A stretch of 64,000 nt of DNA, taken from positions 77,382 to 141,381 of the forward strand of contig JAZRIW010000018.1 of assembly GCA_045645505.1 (NCBI GenBank), given 5' to 3'. A program made the position numbers and the translations under genes. Each line of letters begins with the position of its first letter. Within the stretch, counting starts at the first letter, position 1. Under the pieces are notes generated by a model. It was not told the DNA's origin. It did not search any database and saw nothing but the letters and a program-made list of their open reading frames with translations. The DNA is from Fumia sp045645505. GTDB lineage: Bacteria > Bacillota > Clostridia > Oscillospirales > Ruminococcaceae. Of this stretch, positions 18,144-28,104 are shown one piece after another.

Positions 18144-18797
18144 ATGGATTTTAAAAATTTTAATTATCTGCTTTTTGATTTGGATGGCACTTTAACTGAC
18201 TCACAAGAGGGAATATTTAACTGTGTACAGTTTGCACTGAATGAGCTTGGAGTCGATGTTGGAAACAAAGAAAAGTTATTTTCATTCATTGGCCCTCCAT
18301 TAAAAGATGAGTTTATGAGGAGTTATGGCTTTGATGAGGAAAAGGCTGTTTTGGCGGTAGAACTATATCGAAAAAGATACAGCACAGTAGGCTTATATGA
18401 AAATCGCGTTTATGACGGAATCATTGAACTTTTGTCAAAATTGCAAAATAATGGTAAAAAACTTATTATTGCGACTTCTAAGCCGGAACCTTACGCTAAG
18501 AGTATTTTAGAACACTTTGATCTTTTAAAATATTTTTCATTTATAGGAGGCGCACTTTTTAATAAAGGACGTAGTCATAAAGAAGAAGTTATTTCATATG
18601 TTCTTAAAGAAAATAATATCAAAATTTCTGAGGCAGTAATGATAGGTGACAGAATGCATGATGTAAAGGGTGCTACTCTCAACAACATACCTTGTATAGG
18701 TGTTTTATACGGATATGGCAGTAAAGATGAACTTATAAACGCCGGTGTCAAGGCTATCGCTCAAAATGTGAAAGAACTTGAAGAACTTTTAATGTAA
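18144..18797 (+). CDS. HAD-family hydrolase, phosphoglycolate phosphatase-like
   Basis: A 217-residue phosphatase of the HAD superfamily. Motif I is FDLDGTLTDS near residue 11, motif II is the ATSKP stretch near 113, and motif III/IV is MIGDRMHDVKGA near 171. The arrangement with a small helical cap matches Gph/PpaX-like enzymes. I chose the ATG at 18144 after AAGAGG. The substrate cannot be fixed from sequence. Confidence 0.88.
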   Translation: MDFKNFNYLLFDLDGTLTDSQEGIFNCVQFALNELGVDVGNKEKLFSFIGPPLKDEFMRSYGFDEEKAVLAVELYRKRYSTVGLYENRVYDGIIELLSKLQNNGKKLIIATSKPEPYAKSILEHFDLLKYFSFIGGALFNKGRSHKEEVISYVLKENNIKISEAVMIGDRMHDVKGATLNNIPCIGVLYGYGSKDELINAGVKAIAQNVKELEELLM

Positions 18798-18833
18798 AAA
18801 AATCGGTTTATACCAATTTTTTTACATTTTGTT

Positions 18834-18863
18834 TATCAATACATATATATTATATGGTATAAT
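18834..18863 (+). promoter_or_regulatory. Likely promoter of the ABC exporter operon
   Basis: TATAAT at 18858-18863 is preceded at 18 bases by TTATCA at 18834-18839. An imperfect hairpin with a T run at 18798-18825 separates it from the upstream gene. Confidence 0.5.
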
Positions 18864-18898
18864 AAGGATATATTCAGTATTGCATGAGGTGTTTTTAG

Positions 18899-20647
18899 AT
18901 GGTTGCAAAATTGCTTAAGAGTGTAAGGGAGTATAAAAAAGATAGTATTTTAACTCCTTTGTTTGTAACTTTTGAGGTGATATTAGAGGTTTTTATCCCT
19001 TATCTTATGGCAAATTTAATTGATTTTGGTATTGATAAAGGTGATATGAACTATATTTTGAAAACGGGACTTATTTTACTTTTATCAGCAATACTTTCTT
19101 TGACGTTTGGTGTGGTTGCAGGTAATAAAGCAGCTGTTGCTTCAAATGGATTTGCAAAAAATTTGCGTAAGGATATGTATTATAATGTGCAGAATTTTTC
19201 ATTTACAAATATTGATAAATTTTCCACTGCAAGTATCATAACCCGTCTTACTACCGATGTTAGCCGTGTTTCTATGGCTTATCAGATGATAATAAGAATG
19301 GTAGTGCGTTCTCCTGCTATGCTTATTTTCTCACTTATAATGTCTTTTGGAATTGATGTAAAACTTTCGCTATTATTTTTAGCGGCTATTCCTGTATTAC
19401 TTGTAGGACTTTTATTTATTGTGAAGAAAGCTTTTCCTCTTTTTGGTAAGGTGTTTAAAATTTATGATAAATTAAATCGTGTGGTGCAGGAGAATTTAAG
19501 AGGTATCAGAGTAGTAAAATCTTTTGTACGTGGAGAAAATGAAGAGGAAAAATTTAAAGAAATTTCCAATGATATATATGAAGGGTTTTCAAAGGCCGAA
19601 AAAACTGTTGCTTTTAATATGCCACTTATGCAGATTGCAATGTATGCAGTAATGCTTTTGCTTTCCTGGTTTGGTGCAAGAGCAGTTGTTTTATCAGGTG
19701 CCAATCCTGATCTTGGATTAAGCACCGGTGAACTTATGGGACTTTTTACTTACGCTATGCAGATTCTTTCAAGCCTTATGTTCGTTTCGATGATTTTTGT
19801 TATGCTTACTATGTCTAAGGCTTCGGGTGAAAGAATCGTTGAAATTTTAAATGAAAAAAGTGATATTGTAAATCCTGAAAATCCCGTTACAGAAGTTAAA
19901 AATGGAGAAATTTCATTTGAAAATGTGAGCTTTAGCTATGGCAAAAATAACCAGCCTGCATTAAAAGATGCGACTTTTAAAATTAATTCAGGTGAAATGA
20001 TAGGAATTTTAGGAAGTACAGGTTCGGGAAAATCTACTTTGGTACAGCTTATTCCAAGGCTTTATGATGTTACAGAAGGTAAAGTCAGTGTAGGCGGAGT
20101 TGATGTCAGGGATTATGATATGAATACACTTCGTAGTGCTGTTTCTATGGTTTTGCAGAAAAACGTGCTTTTTGCAGGGACTCTTAAAGAGAATTTGCGT
20201 TGGGGTAACGCTGATGCTACTGATGAAGAGTTGATTAAAGCTTCAAAATTAGCTCAGGCAGATGATTTTATAAATACTTTTCCTGAAAAATATGATACCA
20301 TGATAGAGCAGGGCGGTACTAATTTATCAGGTGGTCAGAAGCAGAGAGTATGTATAGCAAGAGCAATTTTAAGTAAGCCTAAAATTCTTATTTTAGATGA
20401 TTCTACAAGTGCTGTCGATATTAAAACTGATGTGTTGATAAGAAAAGCCTTAAAAAAGGAAATTCCTGACACTACCAAAATTATCATTGCACAAAGAATT
20501 TCTTCGATTCAGGATGCGGATAAAATTATTGTAATGGATGATGGTAAAATTTCTGCAATCGGAAAACATGAGGAACTTTTATCTGATAATGAGATTTATA
20601 AAGAAGTTTATGAATCTCAGATAAAAGGAGGTAATGGCGATGAATAG
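18899..20647 (+). CDS. ABC exporter half-transporter, subunit with degenerate catalytic site
   Basis: A 582-residue protein with six membrane helices fused to an ATPase domain. Walker A is GSTGSGKST near residue 375, the signature is LSGGQKQR, and Walker B is ILILDDSTSAVD. The residue after the Walker B aspartate is D instead of the catalytic E, the mark of the non-hydrolysing site in heterodimeric exporters such as TM287/288 and BmrCD. It overlaps the next half-transporter, its probable partner. The substrate may be drugs, lipids or peptides. Confidence 0.92.
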   Translation: MVAKLLKSVREYKKDSILTPLFVTFEVILEVFIPYLMANLIDFGIDKGDMNYILKTGLILLLSAILSLTFGVVAGNKAAVASNGFAKNLRKDMYYNVQNFSFTNIDKFSTASIITRLTTDVSRVSMAYQMIIRMVVRSPAMLIFSLIMSFGIDVKLSLLFLAAIPVLLVGLLFIVKKAFPLFGKVFKIYDKLNRVVQENLRGIRVVKSFVRGENEEEKFKEISNDIYEGFSKAEKTVAFNMPLMQIAMYAVMLLLSWFGARAVVLSGANPDLGLSTGELMGLFTYAMQILSSLMFVSMIFVMLTMSKASGERIVEILNEKSDIVNPENPVTEVKNGEISFENVSFSYGKNNQPALKDATFKINSGEMIGILGSTGSGKSTLVQLIPRLYDVTEGKVSVGGVDVRDYDMNTLRSAVSMVLQKNVLFAGTLKENLRWGNADATDEELIKASKLAQADDFINTFPEKYDTMIEQGGTNLSGGQKQRVCIARAILSKPKILILDDSTSAVDIKTDVLIRKALKKEIPDTTKIIIAQRISSIQDADKIIVMDDGKISAIGKHEELLSDNEIYKEVYESQIKGGNGDE

Positions 20648-22559
20648 ACCCAGACATGTACCGATTAATAATGGTCCAAAACAAAAAATAAGCAAAAAAA
20701 CTGTAAAAAGGCTTATATCATATTTTAAAAATTACAGACTTTCTTTTGTTGTGGTGCTTATTTGTATAGGAATAAGTGCATTGGTAGGGGTGTTTTCTTC
20801 ACTTTTCCTTAAGACTCTTATTGATGATTATATAACACCCTTACTTATTCAATCTGTACCTGATTTTTCCGGACTTTTAAGGGCAATTTTATTCATGGTG
20901 GGAATTTATCTTATCGGTGTTGTGGCAACACTTTTATATAATCTCATAATGGTAAATATAGCCCAGAGAATTCTTAAAAAAATCCGTGATGAGATGTTTT
21001 CTCATATGCAGAAACTCCCGATAAAATATTTTGACAGTAATACTTTTGGCGACGTAATGAGTCATTATACCAATGATACTGATACTTTACGTCAGATGCT
21101 GACACAGAGTATTCCTCAGGTGTTTTCTTCACTTATTACTATAGTTTCTTCGTTTTTTGCTATGCTTGCAATCAGTGTATGGCTTACGCTTATAATTTTG
21201 ATTTTTGTTTTTATAATGCTTAAGATAGTAGGCAAGGTTGCTTCTAAAAGCGGAAAGTATTTCGTCAAACAGCAAAAATCTCTGGGAGATTTGAATGGAT
21301 ATATCGAGGAAATGATAAACGGACAAAAAGTCGTTAAAGTTTTCTGTTATGAGCAAAAGGCAAAGGAAAAATTTGATATTAAAAATGAAGACCTTTTTGA
21401 AAATGCTTCAACCGCAAATAAATATGCAAATATTTTAGGACCGGTTGTAAATAATATCGGACATATAACTTATGTTATTATGGCGGTAATCGGTGGAATT
21501 TTTGCTATTACAGCTATTCCAAATCTCAATTTTACAGGGGTAAACACTCTTACCTTAGGTATGATTGCTTCATTTTTACAGCTTTCAAACAGTTTCAACA
21601 GACCTGTCAGTCAGGTTTCGCAACAGATTTCTTCAATGGTTATGGCACTTGCAGGTGCACAGAGAATTTTTAATCTTTTAGATGAAGAGATTGAAAAGGA
21701 TGAAGGATATGTAACTTTAGTAAATGCAGAATATAATGGCGACAAGCTTTGTGAATGTGCGAGAAGTACAGGCATCTGGGCATGGAAGCATCCTCATTCT
21801 GATGGTAGTGTTACTTATACCGAGCTTAAAGGTGAAGTTCAGTTTTACGATGTCGATTTTGGATATACTGATGATAAAATTGTACTCCATGATATAAATC
21901 TTTATGCAAAACCCGGACAGAAGGTTGCATTTGTAGGTGCTACCGGTGCCGGAAAAACAACTATTACTAATTTGATTAACAGATTTTATGATATCGCTGA
22001 CGGAAAAATTAGATATGATGGTATAAACATTAAAAAGATACGTAAAGAGGATTTGCGTCGTTCGTTGGGTATGGTTTTACAGGATGTAAATCTTTTTACC
22101 GGTACTGTTATGGACAATTTACGTTATGGCAGGCTTGATGCTACAGATGAAGAATGTATAGCGGCGGCAAAACTTGCCAACGCCGATAGTTTTATACGTA
22201 TGTTTCCAAATGGCTATGACACAGTACTTGAAGGTGACGGTGGCGGATTGTCACAAGGTCAGAGACAGCTATTATCAATAGCAAGGGCAGCAGTTGCAAA
22301 TCCACCGGTTATGATTTTGGATGAAGCAACTTCTTCCATTGATACCAGAACAGAGTCTATTGTGCAACGCGGTATGGATGCCTTGATGAAAGGCCGAACA
22401 GTATTTGTAATAGCACACAGACTTTCCACCGTAAGAAATTCTGATGTAATTATGGTGCTTGAAAATGGTAAAATTATTGAACGTGGTGACCATGAAACTC
22501 TGATTGAGCAGAAAGGTCAGTATTATCAGCTTTATACAGGTATGTTTGAATTAGAATAA
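20640..22559 (+). CDS. ABC exporter half-transporter, subunit with intact catalytic site
   Basis: A 639-residue half-transporter with an N-terminal extension, six membrane helices and a C-terminal ATPase. Walker A is GATGAGKTT and Walker B is VMILDEATSSID with the catalytic glutamate. The signature motif reads LSQGQ rather than LSGGQ, which complements the defect in the partner. A short insert before the ATPase (ECARSTGIWAWKHP region) is common in this exporter branch. The ATG at 20640 is better spaced from AAAGGAGG than the one at 20634. It overlaps the upstream gene by eight bases. Confidence 0.92.
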   Translation: MNRPRHVPINNGPKQKISKKTVKRLISYFKNYRLSFVVVLICIGISALVGVFSSLFLKTLIDDYITPLLIQSVPDFSGLLRAILFMVGIYLIGVVATLLYNLIMVNIAQRILKKIRDEMFSHMQKLPIKYFDSNTFGDVMSHYTNDTDTLRQMLTQSIPQVFSSLITIVSSFFAMLAISVWLTLIILIFVFIMLKIVGKVASKSGKYFVKQQKSLGDLNGYIEEMINGQKVVKVFCYEQKAKEKFDIKNEDLFENASTANKYANILGPVVNNIGHITYVIMAVIGGIFAITAIPNLNFTGVNTLTLGMIASFLQLSNSFNRPVSQVSQQISSMVMALAGAQRIFNLLDEEIEKDEGYVTLVNAEYNGDKLCECARSTGIWAWKHPHSDGSVTYTELKGEVQFYDVDFGYTDDKIVLHDINLYAKPGQKVAFVGATGAGKTTITNLINRFYDIADGKIRYDGINIKKIRKEDLRRSLGMVLQDVNLFTGTVMDNLRYGRLDATDEECIAAAKLANADSFIRMFPNGYDTVLEGDGGGLSQGQRQLLSIARAAVANPPVMILDEATSSIDTRTESIVQRGMDALMKGRTVFVIAHRLSTVRNSDVIMVLENGKIIERGDHETLIEQKGQYYQLYTGMFELE

Positions 22560-22592
22560 AAAAAGGCTGTAGCTTTGCTACAGCCTTTTTTT
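22558..22592. terminator. Bidirectional terminator between ABC exporter and comEA-like gene
   Basis: GGCTGTAGC at 22565-22573 pairs with GCTACAGCC at 22577-22585 around TTT, with A and T runs on either side. It closes convergent operons. Confidence 0.9.
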
Positions 22593-22926
22593 AAAGTGTA
22601 AGAAAGGGTAATATTCTCTCATAGGTCTTTTTGCCGATGCCTTTTACGTTAAGCAGTTCATCAATTGATTTGAAACTACCAATAGTTTCTCTGTAGGCAA
22701 TTATTCTGTCAGCAATTTTATAGCCTATCTGAGGTAGTCGCATCAAATCGTCTTTATCGGAGTTATTTAGCGAAATCGTTTCTTTTAAATCTTCAGTTGA
22801 AGAGGAGATTACTATTTCGCTACTTCCTGAAAAATAAGGTGAGGTTAATATTAAAAATCCTATCATAAAGATATTCATTAATATTGCTATTGAGATTAAG
22901 ATAAGGTTTATATTTTTATTTTTCAT
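22591..22926 (-). CDS. ComEA-like helix-hairpin-helix protein
   Basis: A 111-residue protein with one N-terminal membrane helix (residues 6-28) and a C-terminal tandem helix-hairpin-helix DNA-binding region (LMRLPQIGYKIADRI and LLNVKGIGKKTYERI). This is the layout of ComEA, the membrane DNA receptor of natural transformation, but it lacks the longer extracellular linker of Bacillus ComEA. It is the last gene of the polA-rimI-tsaD unit, five bases after tsaD. No comEC is nearby, so a competence role is uncertain. Confidence 0.82.
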   Translation of the reverse strand: MKNKNINLILISIAILMNIFMIGFLILTSPYFSGSSEIVISSSTEDLKETISLNNSDKDDLMRLPQIGYKIADRIIAYRETIGSFKSIDELLNVKGIGKKTYERILPFLTL

Positions 22927-22931
22927 TAAAA

Positions 22932-23954
22932 CTACATCTTTTCTATATTTTTAGTAGCAACCGCATTTAAAGTAAGATCACCTATATTTCCATTTATGTA
23001 TTCATAGTAGCCCTGGGCACCTACCATAGCGGCATTGTCACCGCAGAGGTCCAGTGTGGGAACGTAAAAATCAAAGCCACGTTTTTTACATTCATTTTCA
23101 AGACACTCTCTGAGTCCTGAGTTTGCGGAAACGCCACCCGCGAGTACGATTTTTTTATAATTTAATTCTTCTGCGGCGGTCATAAGTTTTTCTGAAATCA
23201 TATCACAGACAGTTTTTTGAAAAGATGCCGCCATATCGTTTACATTAATATCAGTGCCTTTTTGCTTTGCATTGTGGATAGTGTTTATTACAGCGGTTTT
23301 AAGTCCCGAAAAGCTGAAATCATATTTACTTCCTTCAACTTTGGGCTTTGGAAGTTTATAAGTGTCAGCATTTCCAAGTTTTGAGGCTTTATCAATATAA
23401 ATACCACCGGGATAGGGAAAGCCCATAGCACGTGCAGCTTTGTCAAAGGCTTCACCTGCGGCATCGTCACGCGTGCGACCAATGATTTTAAAATCTGTAT
23501 AATCTTTAACCTCAATAATATGACTATGTCCGCCTGAGGCCACCATACATAGAAAAGGGGGCTTCAAATCAGGATGGGTTATATAGTTTGCAGCGATGTG
23601 TGAACGAATATGGTGAGTGGGAATAAGTGGAAGATCTGTTGCCATACTTAAACCTTTTGCATAATTAACCCCTACAAGCAATGCTCCTATAAGTCCCGGT
23701 GCATAGGTAACTGCGATTGCAGTTATGTCTTTAAGAGTCAGATTTGCTTCTTTTAAGGCAGATTCTACTACAAAGCAGATATCCTCACAATGGCGTCGTG
23801 ATGCAATTTCAGGAACAACGCCACCATATTTTTTATGCTCTTCTACCTGAGAGGAAATTATATTTGATAAAACCTCACGTCCGTTTTTCACAACTGCTGC
23901 GGCAGTTTCGTCGCAAGAGCTTTCGATGGCAAGAATAGTGATGTCATTAATCAT
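22932..23954 (-). CDS. tsaD: tRNA N6-threonylcarbamoyladenosine synthase subunit TsaD
   Basis: Transfers the threonylcarbamoyl group to A37 of tRNAs that read ANN codons. The 340-residue protein begins with AIESSCDETAAAVV and has the iron-binding HHIRSH near residue 110 and the C-terminal GGVSANSGLR and DNAAMVGAQG motifs. Its start overlaps the rimI stop by four bases. The partners tsaB and tsaE are not adjacent in this window. Confidence 0.97.
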   Translation of the reverse strand: MINDITILAIESSCDETAAAVVKNGREVLSNIISSQVEEHKKYGGVVPEIASRRHCEDICFVVESALKEANLTLKDITAIAVTYAPGLIGALLVGVNYAKGLSMATDLPLIPTHHIRSHIAANYITHPDLKPPFLCMVASGGHSHIIEVKDYTDFKIIGRTRDDAAGEAFDKAARAMGFPYPGGIYIDKASKLGNADTYKLPKPKVEGSKYDFSFSGLKTAVINTIHNAKQKGTDINVNDMAASFQKTVCDMISEKLMTAAEELNYKKIVLAGGVSANSGLRECLENECKKRGFDFYVPTLDLCGDNAAMVGAQGYYEYINGNIGDLTLNAVATKNIEKM

Positions 23955-24400
23955 AAAGAGGGGTCCTCCAATATTTTTTCCATAATTATACCTGATTCTG
24001 TAGGGTTTTGATATAGTCCTTTACGCTCACCTAAAGATTTAAAACCAAATTTTTTATAAAGATTCTGAGCGGGTATGTTAGAAATTCTTACTTCGAGCAT
24101 AATTCGTTTAATTTGCGTGTTTTTACAAAAATCAATCATACTTTGAATAAGGCTTGTACCGATTTTCCCTTTACGAAAATCGGGAGAAACTGCAATTCTG
24201 TTTAAATTAAGCTCGTCAAAGAAAAAGGTACTGTTTAAATATCCAACAATATTTTTATTATATTCTGCGACAACCAAAAAAGAGTTTTCTTCACGCAGAG
24301 TGCCTCTTATACTTTTCCTGCTCCAGGGGTCAGAAAAACAAGCTTGTTCCAATAAAAATACAGCTTCTACGTCTGTCTCTTCCATTTTTCGAATAATCAT
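23951..24400 (-). CDS. rimI: Ribosomal-protein-alanine acetyltransferase RimI-like
   Basis: A 149-residue GNAT acetyltransferase of the RimI type, which acetylates the N-terminus of ribosomal protein S18. ACFSDPWS near residue 20 and the acetyl-CoA loop RKGKIGTSL near residue 76 are typical, followed by LEVRISNIPAQNLYKKFGF. It lies between polA and tsaD; rimI-tsaD pairing is frequent in Firmicutes and supports this over a generic GNAT call. Confidence 0.88.
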   Translation of the reverse strand: MIIRKMEETDVEAVFLLEQACFSDPWSRKSIRGTLREENSFLVVAEYNKNIVGYLNSTFFFDELNLNRIAVSPDFRKGKIGTSLIQSMIDFCKNTQIKRIMLEVRISNIPAQNLYKKFGFKSLGERKGLYQNPTESGIIMEKILEDPSL

Positions 24401-24407
24401 AACAGTT

Positions 24408-26945
24408 TTATCCTTTAGCTATATACCAGTTTTTTCCTTCTCCAATGTCAACTTCGAGATTGACGGAAAGTTTTGTTGCATTTTCCATTTCGAATTTAAG
24501 GATTTCTTTAACTTTTTCAATTTCATCATCGAAAGCTTCTACCATAAGTTCATCGTGTACTTGTAAAATCAGCTTTGAACGCAGTTTTTCTTCCTTGAAT
24601 CGATTGTAAACTTTAATCATTGCGAGTTTGATTATGTCGGCAGCAGTACCCTGAATAGGCATATTCATTGCAACACGTTCAGAAAAACCTCTTAAAGTGG
24701 GATTTTTACTGTTGATATCGGGTAATGCGCGGGGACGATGGAAAATGGTTTCTACATATCCGTTTGTTTTAGCATCTTCAACTGATTTTTTCATATATTC
24801 GTCAACACCGCTATAAGTTTTAAGGTAATTATCTATATACTTTTTTGCCTGTTTTACTGTGACGGATATATCCTTTGAAAGAGAAAATGCAGAAATCCCG
24901 TAAACAATACCAAAATTTATGGCCTTTGCACGACTTCTTAATTCTGACGGAACTTCATCAAAGGGAATTGAAAAGACTTGAGATGCAGTCAATCTGTGAA
25001 TGTCTGTACCGTCTTTAAATGCATTAATCATATTTTTATCATCAGAAATATGAGCGAGAATTCTGAGCTCGATTTGTGAATAGTCTGCATCAATTAAGGT
25101 GCAGTTTTCTTTTGCTACAAAGAACTTTCTCATCTCAGCACCAAGTTTAGTACGTACAGGGATATTTTGCACATTGGGTTCCAATGAACTTATACGACCT
25201 GTTCGGGTTTCGGTTTGGTTAAATGTAGTGTGAATTCGTCTGTCTTTTTGTATGCATTTTTTTAATCCTACTACATAAGTGCTGTGAAGCTTTGAAAGTT
25301 GTCGGTATTCCAGAATTTTATCAACAATAGGGTGTAAAGGTCTTATACTTTCCAATACATCAGCATCAGTTGAATAACCTGTCTTGGTTTTCTTTTGCGG
25401 CGGAAGTTTTAAACGGTTGAAAAGCACATCTGACAGATGATGCGTAGAATTGATGTTGAAGGGAACACCGGCTAAATCAATAATTTCTATCTTAAGCTCC
25501 TCAATACGTGTGCATAAATCTTCTCCGAAATTCAAAAGGCTTATTTCATCTATCATAAATCCTTCATGTTCCATGGAGGCTAAAACCTCACAAAGCGGAA
25601 GTTCGATGTTATTATAGAGAAATTCCATATTACGCTCTTTGATAATACTGTAAAGTAAATTACTTAACAGCATTAGTGATGCACAGTCAAGCTTATCTTC
25701 CGATAAATTTGCAGAAAAGTCAGGAATATAGACTTCACGAAGCTCTTTAAGGGAATAAGATTTGCCTGAATTATTTAAAAGATAAGCAGAAAGCTTTAAA
25801 TCTGCATGTAAATTTTTAAATGAATAACCTCTTTTAAAACAAAGTCTGTAAATGGGTTTTGCATCAAATGTAATTTTTGGCAGGTCATTTTCTGCTATTT
25901 TTTTAAAAACTTCTTCAAGGCTTTCTGTAAAATATAAAAGAGTTTTTTCATCTTTCTGGACCAAGATTGATTCAATATTATTATCGGTTGCGGATACTAA
26001 AAAATAAATCTGTTCAAGAGTATTTATTATTTCAGTATCAGGATTTTCGATTACTGAAAATTCTGATATTTCAGAAGTTGATTTGGTTTTTTTAAGGTTA
26101 AAGCTTTTTTCAACCGAAGAAAGTCCATATTTTGAGAGAAACATTGAAAGTCCTTCTGCGTTTACTTCTTTTTTAAGGTCTGAAACAGTAAACGGGAGGG
26201 GAACATCACAGAAGATTTCACTGAGCTCGTGGCTCATAAGAGCTTCTTTACTTTGTTCTGAAATCAGATTTTTTATGCGGGGTGTCGCAAGAACACTATC
26301 TAAATTATCTAAAATGTTTTGCAGGCTGTGGTGATTTTTAATGAGAGTAATAGCAGTTTTTTCACCTATACCTTTGACTCCTGGGATATTGTCAGAACTA
26401 TCACCCATAAGTGATTTTACTTCAATGAGCTGTTTTGGGGTTATTTCATATTGTTTTAAAACAGTTTCCGGTGTGTAGAGAATATCACCTTTATTGGAAG
26501 CTAAATTTACTGAGACTTTGTCACTCACAAGCTGGAGTGAATCACGGTCACCGGTTGCAATAATACATGTTACATCATCGTGGGTATCTGCATATTTTGC
26601 GAGTGTACCTAATATATCGTCTGCTTCATAACCTTCAATGCCAACTGTTGTGCCACCTGCTAAAGTCACAAATTCTTTGCCGAGAGGGAATTGTACTAAA
26701 AGTTCGTTGTCAGTAGGGCCACGGGTACCTTTATAGTCGGAATACATTTTGTGTCTGAATGTCGGAGCATGAACATCAAAAGCGGCAATGGTAACATCGG
26801 GGTTAAATGTAGTTATAAGTTTATGATATGTTTTTGCAAACCCCAACAAAGCGTTTGTGGGGGTTCCGTCAGGGGCAGAAAGATGCCTTATTGCAAAAAA
26901 GGCACGATTCATAAGTGAATTAAAATCAATTGCGAGAATCTTCAT
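24408..26945 (-). CDS. polA: DNA polymerase I
   Basis: An 845-residue replication and repair polymerase that removes RNA primers. The N-terminal 5'-3' exonuclease (residues 1-290) has GVEGYEADD-type and ATGDRDSLQL motifs and an SSDNIPGVKGIGEKTA helix-hairpin-helix. The middle 3'-5' exonuclease-like domain lacks the acidic DxE start motif, so proofreading is probably lost, as in Bacillus and Thermus enzymes. The polymerase domain shows DADYSQIELR, the O-helix KAINFGIVYG and VHDE. It is divergent from dusB. Confidence 0.97.
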   Translation of the reverse strand: MKILAIDFNSLMNRAFFAIRHLSAPDGTPTNALLGFAKTYHKLITTFNPDVTIAAFDVHAPTFRHKMYSDYKGTRGPTDNELLVQFPLGKEFVTLAGGTTVGIEGYEADDILGTLAKYADTHDDVTCIIATGDRDSLQLVSDKVSVNLASNKGDILYTPETVLKQYEITPKQLIEVKSLMGDSSDNIPGVKGIGEKTAITLIKNHHSLQNILDNLDSVLATPRIKNLISEQSKEALMSHELSEIFCDVPLPFTVSDLKKEVNAEGLSMFLSKYGLSSVEKSFNLKKTKSTSEISEFSVIENPDTEIINTLEQIYFLVSATDNNIESILVQKDEKTLLYFTESLEEVFKKIAENDLPKITFDAKPIYRLCFKRGYSFKNLHADLKLSAYLLNNSGKSYSLKELREVYIPDFSANLSEDKLDCASLMLLSNLLYSIIKERNMEFLYNNIELPLCEVLASMEHEGFMIDEISLLNFGEDLCTRIEELKIEIIDLAGVPFNINSTHHLSDVLFNRLKLPPQKKTKTGYSTDADVLESIRPLHPIVDKILEYRQLSKLHSTYVVGLKKCIQKDRRIHTTFNQTETRTGRISSLEPNVQNIPVRTKLGAEMRKFFVAKENCTLIDADYSQIELRILAHISDDKNMINAFKDGTDIHRLTASQVFSIPFDEVPSELRSRAKAINFGIVYGISAFSLSKDISVTVKQAKKYIDNYLKTYSGVDEYMKKSVEDAKTNGYVETIFHRPRALPDINSKNPTLRGFSERVAMNMPIQGTAADIIKLAMIKVYNRFKEEKLRSKLILQVHDELMVEAFDDEIEKVKEILKFEMENATKLSVNLEVDIGEGKNWYIAKG

Positions 26946-26963
26946 AGAAAAACCCCTTTTCTG

Positions 26964-26991
26964 TTGACATTTTTTATTTTGATAATATAAT
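26964..26991 (+). promoter_or_regulatory. Promoter of dusB
   Basis: TTGACA and TATAAT are separated by 16 bases on the plus strand. Confidence 0.75.
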
Positions 26992-26995
26992 GATT

Positions 26996-27024
26996 ATTAT
27001 ATCACAAATTCTCTTAATTTACAA
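26996..27024 (-). promoter_or_regulatory. Promoter of polA
   Basis: On the minus strand TTGTAA (27019-27024) and TATAAT (26996-27001) are separated by 17 bases. The two divergent promoters lie nearly back to back, with -10 elements about four bases apart. Confidence 0.65.
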
Positions 27025-27044
27025 TAAATTTTGGTGAAGGAAAA

Positions 27045-28025
27045 ATGAAGACTGTTAAAATTGGAAATGTTGAGATAAAGAAAACTGCAGCACTTGCTCC
27101 TATGGCATCGGTGGCGGACAGAGCGTATCGCGAAATATGTAAGGAGTGGGGTGCTTCGTATATAGTAGGTGAGCTTGCATCTGCAAAAGCTTTAAGTTTT
27201 TCTGACAGAAAAACTGAGGAGCTTTTATTTGTGTCTGAAAAAGAGCATCCTATGGCTATACAGCTTTTTGGAAATGAGCCTGATATTATGGCAAAGGCTG
27301 CTATAAAAGCTTTGAAGTATAAACCTGATATAATTGATATAAATATGGGTTGTCCTGTTCCTAAGGTTGCGGGAAATGGCTCAGGTGCGGCACTTATGAA
27401 AAATCCGCAACTTTCATATGATATAGTGCGTGAAGTGGTGAGCGTTTCGAGTGTTCCTGTTACTGTTAAAATCAGAAAAGGCTGGGACGAAAACTCTGTT
27501 AATGCAGTTTCCTTTTCGGAACTTATGGAAAAAGCGGGAGCGTCGGCTATTACTGTCCATGGAAGGACAAAAAATCAGATGTATAAACCTTTTTCTGATT
27601 CATCGATAATTAAAGAGGTTAAGAAAGCAGTTTCGATACCCGTAATTGGAAATGGGGATATTTTAACTGTTGAAGATGCAGTCAGAATGTATGAGGAAAC
27701 TGATTGTGACCTTGTTATGATAGGAAGGGGAAGTTACGGAAACCCTTTTTTGTTTAAGCAAATTGAGGAATATCTGGAAAAAGGTGAGTTTTCTGTTTTT
27801 TTGTCATTTGAAGAACGTTTAGCTGTTATGAGAAAACAAATCGCCCTTGCAGTAGAGTACAAAGGCGAATATATTGCGATGCGCGAAAGCAGAAGAACAG
27901 CATCTTTTTATTTAAAGGGAATTCCCGGTGCCGCAAAGCTTCGTAATATGTGCGGACAATTAAGAACACTTTCAGATCTTGATAAAATTATAGAATCAGC
28001 GCTTTTAAATGCAAGTAATAATTAA
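27045..28025 (+). CDS. dusB: tRNA-dihydrouridine synthase (DusB type)
   Basis: FMN enzyme that reduces uridines in the tRNA D-loop. The 326-residue TIM-barrel protein shows LAPMASVADRAYR at the start, the catalytic-cysteine motif INMGCPVPKVAGNGSGAAL near residue 100, and GNGDILTVEDA plus MIGRGSYGNPFLF for flavin binding. Length and motifs fit DusB. The gene has its own consensus promoter. Confidence 0.95.
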   Translation: MKTVKIGNVEIKKTAALAPMASVADRAYREICKEWGASYIVGELASAKALSFSDRKTEELLFVSEKEHPMAIQLFGNEPDIMAKAAIKALKYKPDIIDINMGCPVPKVAGNGSGAALMKNPQLSYDIVREVVSVSSVPVTVKIRKGWDENSVNAVSFSELMEKAGASAITVHGRTKNQMYKPFSDSSIIKEVKKAVSIPVIGNGDILTVEDAVRMYEETDCDLVMIGRGSYGNPFLFKQIEEYLEKGEFSVFLSFEERLAVMRKQIALAVEYKGEYIAMRESRRTASFYLKGIPGAAKLRNMCGQLRTLSDLDKIIESALLNASNN

Positions 28026-28104
28026 GAATATTAAAATAAATAAGGATAATTTAATTTTAGGTGAATATAAATATTGTATCAAGGTAATACTTGTAATGTG
28101 AAAA

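Noticed and set aside
18899..20647. ABC subunit with DD in Walker B as a possible pseudogene
   Set aside because: The change matches the known degenerate site of heterodimeric exporters, and the rest of the protein is intact.
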